The notes under the pieces were generated by a model. The model did no database searches. It was given only the letters and a program-made list of their open reading frames with translations, and was not told where the DNA came from. The translations under genes were made by a program, and so were the position numbers. A stretch of 64,000 nucleotides of DNA from NCBI RefSeq assembly GCF_002154695.1, contig NZ_MTAV01000002.1:310001-374000 (forward strand), given 5' to 3'. Shown piece after piece: positions 54,537 to 63,249 of this stretch (position 1 is its first letter; the number at the start of each line of letters is the position of its first letter). The stretch is from Nostoc sp. T09. GTDB lineage: Bacteria > Cyanobacteriota > Cyanobacteriia > Cyanobacteriales > Nostocaceae.

Positions 54537-54576
54537 TCTCCGAATTCAGAAAGTTGTAGAGAGTTAAATTCGGAGA
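54537..54576 (-). promoter_or_regulatory. RBS-sequestering hairpin in the rbp 5' leader
   Basis: Perfect arms TCTCCGAATT and AATTCGGAGA with a 20-base loop. On the mRNA the 3' arm contains the Shine-Dalgarno GGAGA, 6 bases before the ATG at 54530, so it is wholly paired. It is a candidate temperature- or protein-responsive translational switch. Confidence 0.6.
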
Positions 54577-54863
54577 GACGCTTTTGAGAAATCAAAACGA
54601 ATAACTCAACCGAAAATAATCTTTATATCCACTAGTATACCACAGCATTTGAAAATTAACTCCCACGGAGTTGGATTTCAAAGGTATAAATTATAAGCCA
54701 AGCAGCAAAATCTGCTATTTACGGCTATATTTTTGCTCGTATCTAATTATTGCACGGTTGTTGCATTTTTCAACATAAAATTTTTGGCAAATAGTAATTA
54801 CCTCCGATAAAAAATGAATAGCTACTAAACTGGATATAATTATTCACTAAATTCTCCAAGTCT

Positions 54864-55727
54864 TTAGCTATTAAGGAATTGGGCTAAAATACTTTCCGCT
54901 TCTTTACAGAGCATTTCGTGATACTGACCATTACTGGCAAGCAATCCACCCCACTGATTAATATCATGGGTGTTGTACTGCAAGGGTGAGCCATCAAAGT
55001 GTGTGAACTTACCACCAGCTTCTGTCAAAATTAATTCTGGTGCTGCTATATCCCAATCTTTAGGAGCAGATTTACCAGACAGAGAAATATAAACATCTGC
55101 CTGTTGTTCAACAATAGCTCCAACTTTGCAACCTACACTACCAATCGCTTTTTGATTCTTACAAGGTAAATTTTGTAGCAGGTAATTTAATCTTTGATTG
55201 CGGTGAGAGCGACTAACAACTAGAGTTAAATCCTCAAGGCGCTTTTTGCCTAAACCTAACGACATCTGTAAGGGCGCAGAACCATTACGGGTTTCGACAA
55301 ATGTACCTCCGCCTTTGGTAGCAAAATACAACTTTTCTGCCTCTGGTACTGCTACAACTGCAAGTACTGGGCGTGTTTCTTTGACTAAAGCAATATGAAT
55401 TGCATAGTCCCCAGTTTTATCGATAAAGTCTCGCGTGCCATCTAAGGGGTCAATGATCCATACCCAGGTAGAGTTATTGTAATTCGGTTGTAATTTATAG
55501 GTTTCTTCGCTGATATAGGTAAAGTCTTCATTACCCAAAGCGGTTTGTAAGCAATCTAAAATGTGTTGGCTGACAGTTATATCTGCAACGGTAACAGGCT
55601 CATTTTGTTTATATTGCACTTCGAGATTAGAGTCTTTAACAGTCCCGTGGTAATAAGACCGGAGTATATCTGCTGCTTCCCATCCTACCTGACGGGCGAT
55701 CGCTAATATTTCTTGTAAATCTTTCAT
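54864..55727 (-). CDS. cysQ: 3'(2'),5'-bisphosphate nucleotidase, CysQ type
   Basis: Li-sensitive, Mg-dependent phosphatase of the inositol monophosphatase superfamily; turns PAP into AMP in sulfur assimilation. 287 residues from ATG 55727 (AGAAGG upstream; ATG 55751 also possible). Metal-site motifs are WIIDPLDGTRDF (about 90-101) and WDIAAPELILTEAGG (about 228-242), plus an EEET-like SEE (about 72). It follows a PfkB kinase gene within 30 bases, an operon. Inositol phosphatase activity cannot be excluded. Confidence 0.9.
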   Translation of the reverse strand: MKDLQEILAIARQVGWEAADILRSYYHGTVKDSNLEVQYKQNEPVTVADITVSQHILDCLQTALGNEDFTYISEETYKLQPNYNNSTWVWIIDPLDGTRDFIDKTGDYAIHIALVKETRPVLAVVAVPEAEKLYFATKGGGTFVETRNGSAPLQMSLGLGKKRLEDLTLVVSRSHRNQRLNYLLQNLPCKNQKAIGSVGCKVGAIVEQQADVYISLSGKSAPKDWDIAAPELILTEAGGKFTHFDGSPLQYNTHDINQWGGLLASNGQYHEMLCKEAESILAQFLNS

Positions 55728-55756
55728 TGATTCAGCCTTCTGTGAGTTCATCTAAA

Positions 55757-56632
55757 TCACTGCTGTGAATCCATCCAACGGCGAGTGCCGAAAAATTGGC
55801 AAGCTTTAGCGGCTACCTTAGCTGCCTGAGCCAGCGCATCCGTGAAACTTTCTTGTAAGATGTAATGGCAGAAGGCACCGTGAAAAATATCTCCAGCCCC
55901 CAGTGTATCAACTGCTGAAATGCGTGGCACATCTAAGATACCAGTATTACCACAATTTAAGTATTTAATTGGCTGTTCTCCGTGAGTGATGGCGATGTGG
56001 GGAATTGCCAAAGAACTGAGATAGGCAAAAACTTCTGCTGCTGTGTGACAGTTAGGGGGATAAAAATTACTAGAACAAATAGCGTAATCCACAAAAGGTA
56101 AGAGTTGATCAAAACCAGGCTTCCAACTGCCACCATCAATTGCAATTGCGATATTCTTGGCTTTAGCCATTTGGGCGATCGCAATCCCAACTTCCATTTG
56201 ATGCCCATCAATCAGGACTATATCAATATTTTGTAAAATATCTGATGGCAGAGATGAAATACTTGCTTGAGTTTTGACTGCATTGATGGAAACGACAGCC
56301 CGTTCACCTGTAGATTGGGTGACAATGATCGAAGAGACTGGTACGACGGCGGTAGTGCTAGGGTCAAGATCTGCGATCGCTACTTTGTAACTTGCTAAAT
56401 CTGTGCGAATTAGCTGCGTCATTGGGTGCGAACCCAGTACACCCATAACTGTGGTTTGGTTTCCTAAATAACTGAAAGTAACAGCCGCATTTGTCGCCGG
56501 GCCACCTGCGGCTACAGTATAGTCACTTGCCACTATCTTCTGATTATTCTGTGGGGCAGACTCAGCCAGATAAATAAAATCCAAGGTTACTAAACCCACA
56601 AATAAACCGTGATGGAATTTTTTATTGGTCAT
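55757..56632 (-). CDS. PfkB-family carbohydrate or nucleoside kinase
   Basis: 291-residue ribokinase-fold enzyme. GLFVGLVTLDFIY (9-21), AAGGPATNAAVTFSYLG (41-57) and the C-terminal PfkB signature DTLGAGDIFHGAF (about 244-256) with catalytic Asp in GAGD are clear. The substrate is not evident: a sugar or nucleoside. The ATG and first codons lie inside a heptamer repeat, so the true start may be later, but the family begins near HHGLFVG. Operon with cysQ. Confidence 0.9.
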   Translation of the reverse strand: MTNKKFHHGLFVGLVTLDFIYLAESAPQNNQKIVASDYTVAAGGPATNAAVTFSYLGNQTTVMGVLGSHPMTQLIRTDLASYKVAIADLDPSTTAVVPVSSIIVTQSTGERAVVSINAVKTQASISSLPSDILQNIDIVLIDGHQMEVGIAIAQMAKAKNIAIAIDGGSWKPGFDQLLPFVDYAICSSNFYPPNCHTAAEVFAYLSSLAIPHIAITHGEQPIKYLNCGNTGILDVPRISAVDTLGAGDIFHGAFCHYILQESFTDALAQAAKVAAKACQFFGTRRWMDSQQ

Positions 56633-56643
56633 TAGTCATTTGT
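56624..56643. repeat. Heptamer repeat supplying the kinase start codon
   Basis: Two copies, ATTGGTC and ATTAGTC, span the PfkB-family start: its first three codons read the complementary ATGACCAAT. Confidence 0.65.
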
Positions 56644-56838
56644 GTTTGTTCTGTTTATTTCCGATCAACCTCTACTAATTTTTGATAGCCAATGAGGTTT
56701 TAGGCGTTAAATCTGTAATTAGGCGTAGAAACCTGTAAATTAGGTCTGTACCAAGATAGGTAATCAAGATCGATAAATTTGATAGCTTGGTGATAGGGTG
56801 GATTGAAAATACCTGCCCCGATCTCCAAGGAATTGCTT

Positions 56839-57138
56839 ATGAATTATCAGAAGCTAGACGCAGCCCTGGTGACAGCACTCAAGGAAGTGCATGACCCAGA
56901 AACACCGAGTTTGGCAGTTTTTATCCATACTGAACCTGTTTTAGACTTGACTGCAACTGCTGTTCTAGAAAATTTAGGTGTCAGTGGCGTCACTGCTGGA
57001 AAAGATGTTTTTACGGCAACCCTTTCCGCAAATGCCATTACCCAGTTATCTGAGCAACCTTGGGTACAATATCTCAAGTTATCGCAGAAATTGCATTTAG
57101 TTAATGCAAGGTTAAATTCTAGGAGATTGAGCGTTTAA
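56839..57138 (+). CDS. Small hypothetical protein, 99 aa
   Basis: 99 residues from ATG 56839, with AAGGA 8 bases upstream. Contains alternating hydrophobic strands (FIHTEPVL, GVSGVTAGKDVFTATLS) and two helices, with a pattern that could fit a small alpha/beta ligand- or subunit-binding domain. No named family recognised, no signal or membrane span. Monocistronic. Confidence 0.7.
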   Translation: MNYQKLDAALVTALKEVHDPETPSLAVFIHTEPVLDLTATAVLENLGVSGVTAGKDVFTATLSANAITQLSEQPWVQYLKLSQKLHLVNARLNSRRLSV

Positions 57139-57578
57139 TAGATTTGGCGATCGCATCTCTTGTGTAACCACAATCTCAAATTCCTTTAACCAAAACTGTC
57201 AGCGAGGGTTGACAGCCAGCAAGCAAAAAAATTGTGAACAGACTTTGAGAATTATTCCTAATTTTATAAGTATGCGCCTGTTGTTTGTAGAACCTTGTTC
57301 ACAGTATTTGCTACTGCCTACAAAATGCTGCTTTGTGAAAATAAGCTGAGATTTTACGTTTATAGATTGCTTAGTTGTCAAACTGGTGTAGCGATCGCTT
57401 CAATTTATTGAGTGCTTAATAATACACAATTCTTAAGGATATAGTTATTGGCAGCGACATTGATTACCGATAGCATTCTGTAAAATTCACTAAGCAGAAT
57501 CTGCGATCCCCTCTTATCAGCTGCCACATACAGTCCTAAACTGAAGGTGAGAGTTGAAAGGCAGTCGGGAGACATTTT
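57139..57578. other. Intergenic region before glgC
   Basis: 440 bases, no gene seen. HIP1 site at about 57391. A distant inverted pair TGTGAAC (about 57233) and GTTCACA (about 57297). The glgC promoter should be in the last 200 bases; none could be assigned with confidence. Confidence 0.5.
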
Positions 57579-58868
57579 GTGAAAAAAGTTTTAGCAATCA
57601 TTCTCGGTGGTGGTGCAGGTACTCGCCTTTACCCGCTAACTAAACTACGGGCAAAACCAGCCGTACCAGTTGCAGGAAAGTACCGCTTAATCGATATCCC
57701 TGTCAGCAACTGCATAAATTCTGAAATATTTAAAATCTACGTCCTGACACAATTCAACTCAGCGTCTCTGAATCGCCACATTGCTCGTGCCTACAATTTT
57801 AGTGGCTTCAGCGAAGGCTTTGTTGAAGTCTTGGCAGCACAGCAAACACCAGAAAACCCCAACTGGTTCCAAGGTACAGCTGATGCTGTGCGTCAGTACA
57901 TCTGGTTGTTGGAAGAATGGGATGCAGAGGAATATTTGATCCTCTCAGGGGATCACCTTTATCGGATGGATTACCGCCAGTTTGTCCAACGCCATAGAGA
58001 AACAGGTGCGGATATTACTCTCTCTGTTATTCCCATCGACGATCGCCGCGCCTCCGATTTTGGCTTGATGAAAATTGATGAATCTGGTAGGGTTGTTGAT
58101 TTTAGCGAAAAACCCAAAGGCGAAGCTTTAGCTCAAATGCAGGTCGATACCACCATACTCGGATTGAGCAAAGAACAAGCTCAACTCCAACCCTACATCG
58201 CTTCGATGGGGATTTATGTCTTTAAAAAAGATGTTTTGATCAAGTTATTGCGAGAATCTTTAGAAAGTACGGATTTTGGTAAAGAAATCATTCCTGATGC
58301 TGCTAAAGATCACAACGTTCAAGCTTACTTATTTGATGGTTACTGGGAAGATATTGGAACCATCGAAGCGTTTTATAATGCCAACTTAGCGCTGACTCAG
58401 CAACCCCAACCGCCCTTTAGCTTTTATGATGAAGAAGCGCCAATTTATACCCGTGCTCGGTACTTGCCTCCCACGAAGCTGTTAGATTGTAATATCACCC
58501 AATCAATCATCGGTGAAGGTTGTATTCTGAAAAATTGCCGCATTGAACACTCGGTGTTGGGAGTGCGATCGCGCATTGAATCTGGCAGCATCATCGAAGA
58601 ATCCCTAATTATGGGTGCCGACTATTACCAAGCTTCTGTAGAACGGCAATGTAACTTGTTCACAGATGAAGTTTCCGTAGGCATTTGTGCAGATACCATT
58701 ATTCGCCGTGCAATTATTGATAAAAATGCCCGCATCGGTAGAGATGTCAAAATTATCAATAAAGACAATGTACAAGAAGCCGATCGCGAAAATCAGGGCT
58801 TCTATATCCGCAGTGGCATTGTGGTCGTGTTAAAAAATGCTGTCATTCCCGATGGCACAATCATTTAA
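57579..58868 (+). CDS. glgC: Glucose-1-phosphate adenylyltransferase (ADP-glucose pyrophosphorylase)
   Basis: Rate-setting enzyme of glycogen synthesis; ATP plus glucose-1-phosphate gives ADP-glucose. 429 residues, the normal cyanobacterial length, from GTG 57579 with GGGAG 7 bases upstream. N-terminal catalytic domain with [20 protein letters not shown] (10-29), the DHLYRMDY segment, then a C-terminal left-handed beta helix with [21 protein letters not shown], which holds the 3-phosphoglycerate regulatory region. No sign of an operon partner beyond the next gene at 34 bases. Confidence 0.98.
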   Translation: MKKVLAIILGGGAGTRLYPLTKLRAKPAVPVAGKYRLIDIPVSNCINSEIFKIYVLTQFNSASLNRHIARAYNFSGFSEGFVEVLAAQQTPENPNWFQGTADAVRQYIWLLEEWDAEEYLILSGDHLYRMDYRQFVQRHRETGADITLSVIPIDDRRASDFGLMKIDESGRVVDFSEKPKGEALAQMQVDTTILGLSKEQAQLQPYIASMGIYVFKKDVLIKLLRESLESTDFGKEIIPDAAKDHNVQAYLFDGYWEDIGTIEAFYNANLALTQQPQPPFSFYDEEAPIYTRARYLPPTKLLDCNITQSIIGEGCILKNCRIEHSVLGVRSRIESGSIIEESLIMGADYYQASVERQCNLFTDEVSVGICADTIIRRAIIDKNARIGRDVKIINKDNVQEADRENQGFYIRSGIVVVLKNAVIPDGTII

Positions 58869-58870
58869 CA

Positions 58871-58899
58871 GTGCTGAGTGCTGAGTGCTGAGTTATGAG
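58871..58899. repeat. Heptamer repeat GTGCTGA
   Basis: Three exact tandem copies of GTGCTGA plus one diverged copy (GTTATGA) just after glgC. Complementary CTCAGCA/CTCAGCAC occurs at about 58942 and 58965, inside the first codons of the next gene. Confidence 0.65.
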
Positions 58900-58902
58900 T
58901 TT

Positions 58903-59472
58903 ATGATTAAAACTTCTAATCACTCTTCAGTCTTAATTCCGGACTCAGCAATCGCTACTCAAAACTCAGCACTTTTATTACTGATTGGTCTTCCGGGTAG
59001 TGGTAAATCAACCTGGGCAAAAAAATTGTTAGTAGAATGCCCCCAGATGCAGCTGATTTCTACAGATGCGATTCGGGGGCTTTTGTTTGGGAATGAAGCC
59101 ATTCAAGGACCGTGGCTGCTCATTTGGCGAGAAATTCAGCGGCAACTACAGCAGGCTAGTATCTCAGGGAAAACAACGATTTATGACGCTACTAACGCCC
59201 AACGCCGCCATCGCCGGGAGATCGTTGCTCTAGCCCGCGACGTGGGCTTTAGTAAAATTATTGGGATTTGGGCAGATACTCCATTGTGGCTGTGTTTGGC
59301 ACGTAATCAAAAACGCGATCGCCGGGTTCCTGAAGAAATCATCTTGAGAATGCATTGTCAACTCCGGGATGCCCCACCAAACTTAGAAGAAGGACTTGAC
59401 TGCCTAATTCGCTTTTCCCAATTGCGGAAGTACGGAAATTGCGCTCATCATGCGAGCGAGAACCCCACATGA
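58903..59472 (+). CDS. P-loop kinase-like ATPase (AAA_33 / polynucleotide-kinase type)
   Basis: 189 residues from ATG 58903; GTG 58885 is also possible. Walker A GLPGSGKST begins about 25 residues in. STDAIRGLLFG (the LID or substrate Asp region), TTIYDATNAQRRHRREI and the Arg-rich RNQKRDRRVPEEII follow, as in zeta-toxin and polynucleotide-kinase-like small kinases. The substrate is unknown. The first 25 codons derive in part from heptamer repeats, so the natural N-terminus is unclear. It is downstream of glgC by 34 bases. Confidence 0.82.
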   Translation: MIKTSNHSSVLIPDSAIATQNSALLLLIGLPGSGKSTWAKKLLVECPQMQLISTDAIRGLLFGNEAIQGPWLLIWREIQRQLQQASISGKTTIYDATNAQRRHRREIVALARDVGFSKIIGIWADTPLWLCLARNQKRDRRVPEEIILRMHCQLRDAPPNLEEGLDCLIRFSQLRKYGNCAHHASENPT

Positions 59473-59560
59473 TTTTCTATGATGTTTGTTAATTTAAAAT
59501 CAGAATCTATATTGCTCGGTATTATACCTGGCAAATCACAAATCTCATATCTTAGAAAAA

Positions 59561-59696
59561 GCGCAAAGTCGAGCCAGTCGTGTGGTGAGGCAGTCCGATC
59601 TTGGGGGTTCCCCCCAGGAGGAACTGCCGAAAGGGTCTCCCGACTTGAACGAACTGGCGTTGATCGGAGGAAACCTCCGCTCAGAACTTTGTAAGA
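59561..59696 (+). repeat. MITE/REP-like palindromic element, copy 2
   Basis: Same outer ends as 4320-4411 (GCGCAAAGTCGAGCCAGT; TCAGAACTTTGTAAGA) but a longer interior with nested palindromes: GGCAGT/ACTGCC around a GGGG/CCCC core, and CGGAGG/CCTCCG. It ends 35 bases before the DnaJ-type gene. It explains the short frames seen on both strands here. Confidence 0.65.
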
Positions 59697-59731
59697 ATAA
59701 CATAACAGAAATTTCTAGAGGAGGCTGGTAG

Positions 59732-60724
59732 ATGGCTGCAACCGACTTCAAAGACTATTACACAATTTTGGGAGTTAGTAAGACTGCCACTCCAGAGGAA
59801 ATTAAACAAGCTTTTCGTAAATTAGCCCGTAAGTTTCATCCCGATGTCAACCCAGGCAATAAACAAGCAGAGGCGCGTTTCAAAGAAGTGAACGAAGCCT
59901 ATGAGGTTTTGTCAGACCCAGACAAGCGCAAAAAGTATGACCAATTTGGTCAATATTGGAAACAAGTTGGTGAAGGCTTCCCGTCCGGTGGTGCTGGGGT
60001 TGATATGGGCGGCTTTGACTTCAGCCAATACGGCAGCTTTAATGATTTCCTCAATGAGTTATTTGGTGGTGCTGGCCCTCGCAGTAGTCGCCAAAGCTCT
60101 TCTTATCGTACTTCCACAGGTAGACCAGGTGGTTTTGGCGGTTTTAATGATTTTGGTTTTCAAGATGTAGGTGCGGGTGCAGGTGCAACTCAAGATAGTG
60201 AAGCCGCGATCGCTCTCAGTTTTGCCGAAGCATTTGCTGGTGTGCAAAAGCGCTTCAGCCTTGGCAACGAAACGATAGAGGTCCGTATCCCGGCTGGCGC
60301 TAAATCCGGTACTCGCCTGCGTGTGCGGGGCAAAGGTCAAGTGAACCCTATGACTCAACAACGGGGTGATCTGTTCTTAAAGGTAGAACTTCAGCCCCAC
60401 TCGTTTTTCCAAATTGAAGGCGACAATCTTGTCTGTGAACTTCCGATCACACCAGATGAAGCCACTCTCGGAGCTTCAATTGATGTTCCCACACCCGATG
60501 GTTCAGTGAACGTCAAGCTGCCTGCGGGAGTGCGTTCTGGTCAATCCCTACGTTTACGTGGCAAAGGCTGGCCCCTAGCCAAAGGTGGACGTGGCGATCA
60601 GTTGGTGAAGGTGGCGATTGTCCCACCAAAAGACCTTAGCCAACAAGAGCGGGAATACTATGAAAAAATCCGGGCTATACGTACTTACAATCCCCGCAGT
60701 CATTTGCAACAGGTCAAGCTATAA
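59732..60724 (+). CDS. DnaJ-type co-chaperone without zinc finger (CbpA-like)
   Basis: 330-residue J-domain protein. J domain (about 8-74) with HPD at 36-38, Gly/Phe-rich linker (about 85-150), then two C-terminal peptide-binding beta domains (about 160-315); no CxxCxGxG zinc-finger repeats, so it is a type II, CbpA-like member. It stimulates DnaK ATPase and delivers substrates. GAGGAGG lies 7 to 8 bases before ATG 59732. A MITE-like element sits directly upstream and a hairpin directly downstream. Confidence 0.95.
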   Translation: MAATDFKDYYTILGVSKTATPEEIKQAFRKLARKFHPDVNPGNKQAEARFKEVNEAYEVLSDPDKRKKYDQFGQYWKQVGEGFPSGGAGVDMGGFDFSQYGSFNDFLNELFGGAGPRSSRQSSSYRTSTGRPGGFGGFNDFGFQDVGAGAGATQDSEAAIALSFAEAFAGVQKRFSLGNETIEVRIPAGAKSGTRLRVRGKGQVNPMTQQRGDLFLKVELQPHSFFQIEGDNLVCELPITPDEATLGASIDVPTPDGSVNVKLPAGVRSGQSLRLRGKGWPLAKGGRGDQLVKVAIVPPKDLSQQEREYYEKIRAIRTYNPRSHLQQVKL

Positions 60725-60734
60725 AAAATCATGT

Positions 60735-60786
60735 TTCGCGCCCAGAATTTCATGGCGTCTGAGGCGCGAAGCTATGTTAATTTTTT
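60735..60786 (+). terminator. Candidate terminator after the DnaJ-type gene
   Basis: Perfect arms TTCGCGCC (60735-60742) and GGCGCGAA (60763-60770) with a 20-base loop, then GCTATGTTAATTTTTT. The T-run begins 8 bases past the stem, so it is moderate only. Confidence 0.5.
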
Positions 60787-60884
60787 AGGGAACTCCATTT
60801 CTGGACTCAACACGACTGTTTCTCCCGCTGATTTTCTGCTTCCCTGCTCTAAACGCGATGGATATTTTTTTATTTGGAAATCCT

Positions 60885-61541
60885 TTATTGGGGTTGATTT
60901 TTTGCCATTAAAACTTTTATCCGAGACTTAAACGCTTCAATTGTCTCTGGGGTAGGTTGGGTAGTTTGCCAGGATGGACGTTGCATCAAGCGATCGCACC
61001 AAGCTTGGAGTTTAGGATTTAAAGCTACTCCCATTTGCGGTAGCCAGGGAATGCTACAACCAGCAACGATATCAGCAAGAGTTAATTGCTCACTACCAAA
61101 GTATGAGCGATCGCCTAGTAGTTCTTCAAAGAAAGCCAGTGCGGTAGCTGATTTCTGCTTTGCCTCCTCTACCTTCTGGGGATCGTCGTCAAAGCCAATC
61201 ATTTGGCGAAACAGTGGATTCATTGCAGGTAGTAGCTCATTTATCGTCACCATTTCCACCATCCGCACCGTGCCTAGAGCCTTCGCTTCTTTGGGCAACA
61301 AAGCAGGCGTGGGATACTTGGCCTCTAGATAGTCCAGAATTGCTAAGGATTCTACTACCCTAAAGTCATCATCAACTAACACGGGAATATGATGGAAGGG
61401 ATTGAGCGCCACAAACTCTGGTTGAAACTGATCGCCATCCAGTTTCATTTCTATTAGTTCAAAATCCAGTCCCTTTTCTAGTAAGGCAATCCAGGGGCGA
61501 CGGGAGTTTACCGAAATAGGCTGGTGGTAAAGTTTGAGCAT
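60885..61541 (-). CDS. Glutathione S-transferase, second of a tandem pair
   Basis: 218-residue cytosolic GST. Thioredoxin-like N-terminal domain (1-78) with SVNSRRPWIALLEKGLDFE, HIPVLVDDDF (51-60) and the glutathione-binding VESLAILDYLEAK (62-74); an all-helical C-terminal domain follows, with LTLADIVAGCSIPW. It is about half identical by eye to the neighbouring gene 40 bases upstream, so a tandem duplication. The physiological substrate is unknown; detoxification or peroxide repair is usual. Confidence 0.93.
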   Translation of the reverse strand: MLKLYHQPISVNSRRPWIALLEKGLDFELIEMKLDGDQFQPEFVALNPFHHIPVLVDDDFRVVESLAILDYLEAKYPTPALLPKEAKALGTVRMVEMVTINELLPAMNPLFRQMIGFDDDPQKVEEAKQKSATALAFFEELLGDRSYFGSEQLTLADIVAGCSIPWLPQMGVALNPKLQAWCDRLMQRPSWQTTQPTPETIEAFKSRIKVLMAKNQPQ

Positions 61542-61581
61542 CAGAAAATTTCTCAGCTTTCATCAATATGAGCTTAATCCT

Positions 61582-62238
61582 TTAACCTGCATTATGCTGC
61601 GCCATTCTTGCGGCCATGCGCGCCTTCATAATTTCCAGCGGAACCTCAGTAGCTTGCCATGTTGGACGTGCAAGCAAGCGATCGCACCAAGCACTCAGTT
61701 TCGGATAGTCGTTTAAGGAGACACCTCCTCTTGGCAACCAGGGTACTAAAGTGCCAGCAACAGGCTCAGCTAGAGTGATGTGTTCACTACCAAAGTAAGG
61801 GCGATCGTCTAGCAAATTCTCGAAAAACTTCAGCACTGTTGAGGCTTTCTGCTTTGCCTGCTCAATTTTTTCCGGATCTCCTCCAGGTAAGCCTAGCATC
61901 TGGGGGGTCAACGGCATGATGGCAGATAACAACTCATTTACCGTTACCATTTGTACCATCCGCGCGATCGCCAAATCCTGGGCATCTTTGGGCAGCATTG
62001 TAGGGGTAGAGTACTTTGCCTCTAAATAGTCCAAAATAGCTAAGGATTCTACTATATGAAACCCTTCATCTTCTAAAACCGGAACGTGATGAAAAGGGCT
62101 AATTGTCAAAAAATCTGGTTTAAACTGCTCTCCATCCAGTTTTACCTCTACTAATTCAAACTCTAGTTCTTTTTCTAGCAGTGTAATCCAGACTCGGCGG
62201 GAGTTAGGAGACATTGGAGAGTGATAAAGCTTCAGCAT
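61582..62238 (-). CDS. Glutathione S-transferase, first of a tandem pair
   Basis: 218 residues from ATG 62238 (GAGG 7 bases upstream; TTG 62244 also possible). Same fold as its downstream copy: SPNSRRVWITLLEKELEFE, HVPVLEDEGF, VESLAILDYLEAK, then ITLAEPVAGTLVPWLPRGG. The LAD metal or cap position of the copy reads LAE here. The pair is probably co-transcribed. Confidence 0.93.
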   Translation of the reverse strand: MLKLYHSPMSPNSRRVWITLLEKELEFELVEVKLDGEQFKPDFLTISPFHHVPVLEDEGFHIVESLAILDYLEAKYSTPTMLPKDAQDLAIARMVQMVTVNELLSAIMPLTPQMLGLPGGDPEKIEQAKQKASTVLKFFENLLDDRPYFGSEHITLAEPVAGTLVPWLPRGGVSLNDYPKLSAWCDRLLARPTWQATEVPLEIMKARMAARMAQHNAG

Positions 62239-62440
62239 GAGCAAACCTCAAAGCCTTACAAGTATGCAAACAGATGTTAATTTTATACCTTATAAGTAAT
62301 TCAGCAAAATCTAATTAAGTCAAGTAAACTTTTGTTTATAAAAATTTAAAAATAACAAGGGAAAAAGATACCAGGTAAGAGTTTTGCCTTGATTCCTTTC
62401 CCCATTCCTCTTAGTAAAAACTTAGTTTTATGAGCCTTAT

Positions 62441-62989
62441 CTACTTAACTGATAAATTGAATTGTTCTAACAATGTCTCAACACTGGCGTTATGATCCAA
62501 AAAAGAAAATAAATGGAAGTAGCGAAGTTTGCCTTCTTTATCTAATACAAACTGTGCTGGTAAAGGCGCTCCTAAAGCTTGTCCTACTCGATATTTACGA
62601 AAGACTCGACAAATAGGATCGCTCAATAACGGCATTTTTAAGCCTAAATCTCTCACAACTATTTGGCTTTGTCTTTCGTCAGTGCTACTGATCATCAAAA
62701 CTTCTATATCACGCTCTTTAAATTGCTCGTAGTTTTCATTCAAAGCTTTGATGTGAGGATAGCACAATGGACAATATTGCTTTTCTGTAAATATCCGGGT
62801 AAAAGCCAGTAAGACTGGTTGCTTACCTCGAAAATCTGACAATTTTACCAAACTACCGTTGGTAATATCCGGTAGTTGAAAGTCTGGTGTTCCTACTTCC
62901 AGCCTTAACTGATTTATAGCTGGAATTGGCAGAAAATTGCGAAAGAAACGCTCATTTAATAAGCCGCTAAAATCAGTTGAAGTTAGCAT
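62441..62989 (-). CDS. AhpC/TSA-family peroxiredoxin-like protein
   Basis: 182-residue thioredoxin-fold antioxidant protein from ATG 62989, chosen because the frame above it (to 63040) overlaps repeats. FTRIFTEKQYCPLCYPHIKAL has the CPxC peroxidatic region, FQLPDITNGSLVKLSDFRGKQP the fold start, and APLPAQFVLDKEGKLRYFHL the later strand. It differs from the 2-Cys enzyme next door and resembles the group sometimes called redoxin-like. Likely a thiol peroxidase. Confidence 0.85.
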   Translation of the reverse strand: MLTSTDFSGLLNERFFRNFLPIPAINQLRLEVGTPDFQLPDITNGSLVKLSDFRGKQPVLLAFTRIFTEKQYCPLCYPHIKALNENYEQFKERDIEVLMISSTDERQSQIVVRDLGLKMPLLSDPICRVFRKYRVGQALGAPLPAQFVLDKEGKLRYFHLFSFLDHNASVETLLEQFNLSVK

Positions 62990-63057
62990 ATTTTTAATCC
63001 TTGATTGTTTAAAGGCAATAGTCAAGAGTCCATAGTCCATAGATCAAGAATCCAAAA

Positions 63058-63112
63058 TTTAATGACCAATGAAAAATGAAAAATGACAAATGACCAATGA
63101 CACGCGAAGCAC
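63058..63112. repeat. Heptamer repeats (AATGACC / AATGAAA / AATGACA)
   Basis: Six or seven degenerate 7-base units upstream of the redoxin gene, the same family in opposite orientation to 4188. Confidence 0.65.
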
Positions 63113-63120
63113 AATGAAAA

Positions 63121-63190
63121 AACCACAGATAGGCACTGAAGTTGACACCGATTCATCTGTATCTGTGTTCATCCGTGGTTATCTGTGGTT
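63121..63190. repeat. Inverted-repeat block AACCACAGAT ... ATCTGTGGTT
   Basis: Perfect 10-base outer arms (63121-63130, 63181-63190) enclosing further related units (ATCTGTATCTGTG, CATCCGTGGTT). Shares its core with 23744 and, more weakly, 21541. A dispersed non-coding repeat between two peroxiredoxin genes. Confidence 0.55.
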
Positions 63191-63249
63191 ATAAATGATA
63201 CTGCTCTTAAATCCAGTATACTGCGTTGCTATTTTCTGGCAAGAGAAAG

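Noticed and set aside
59479-59751. Short frames on both strands before the DnaJ-type gene
   Set aside because: They fall on the palindromic repeat at 59561-59696 and have no coding signature.
60731-60931. 66-codon plus-strand frame after the DnaJ-type gene
   Set aside because: It overlaps a terminator-like hairpin and the end of the opposite-strand GST gene.
63121-63190. Possible CRISPR-like array in the repeats near 63.1 kb
   Set aside because: Units are degenerate, unevenly spaced and form an inverted repeat; no spacers of constant length and no cas genes.
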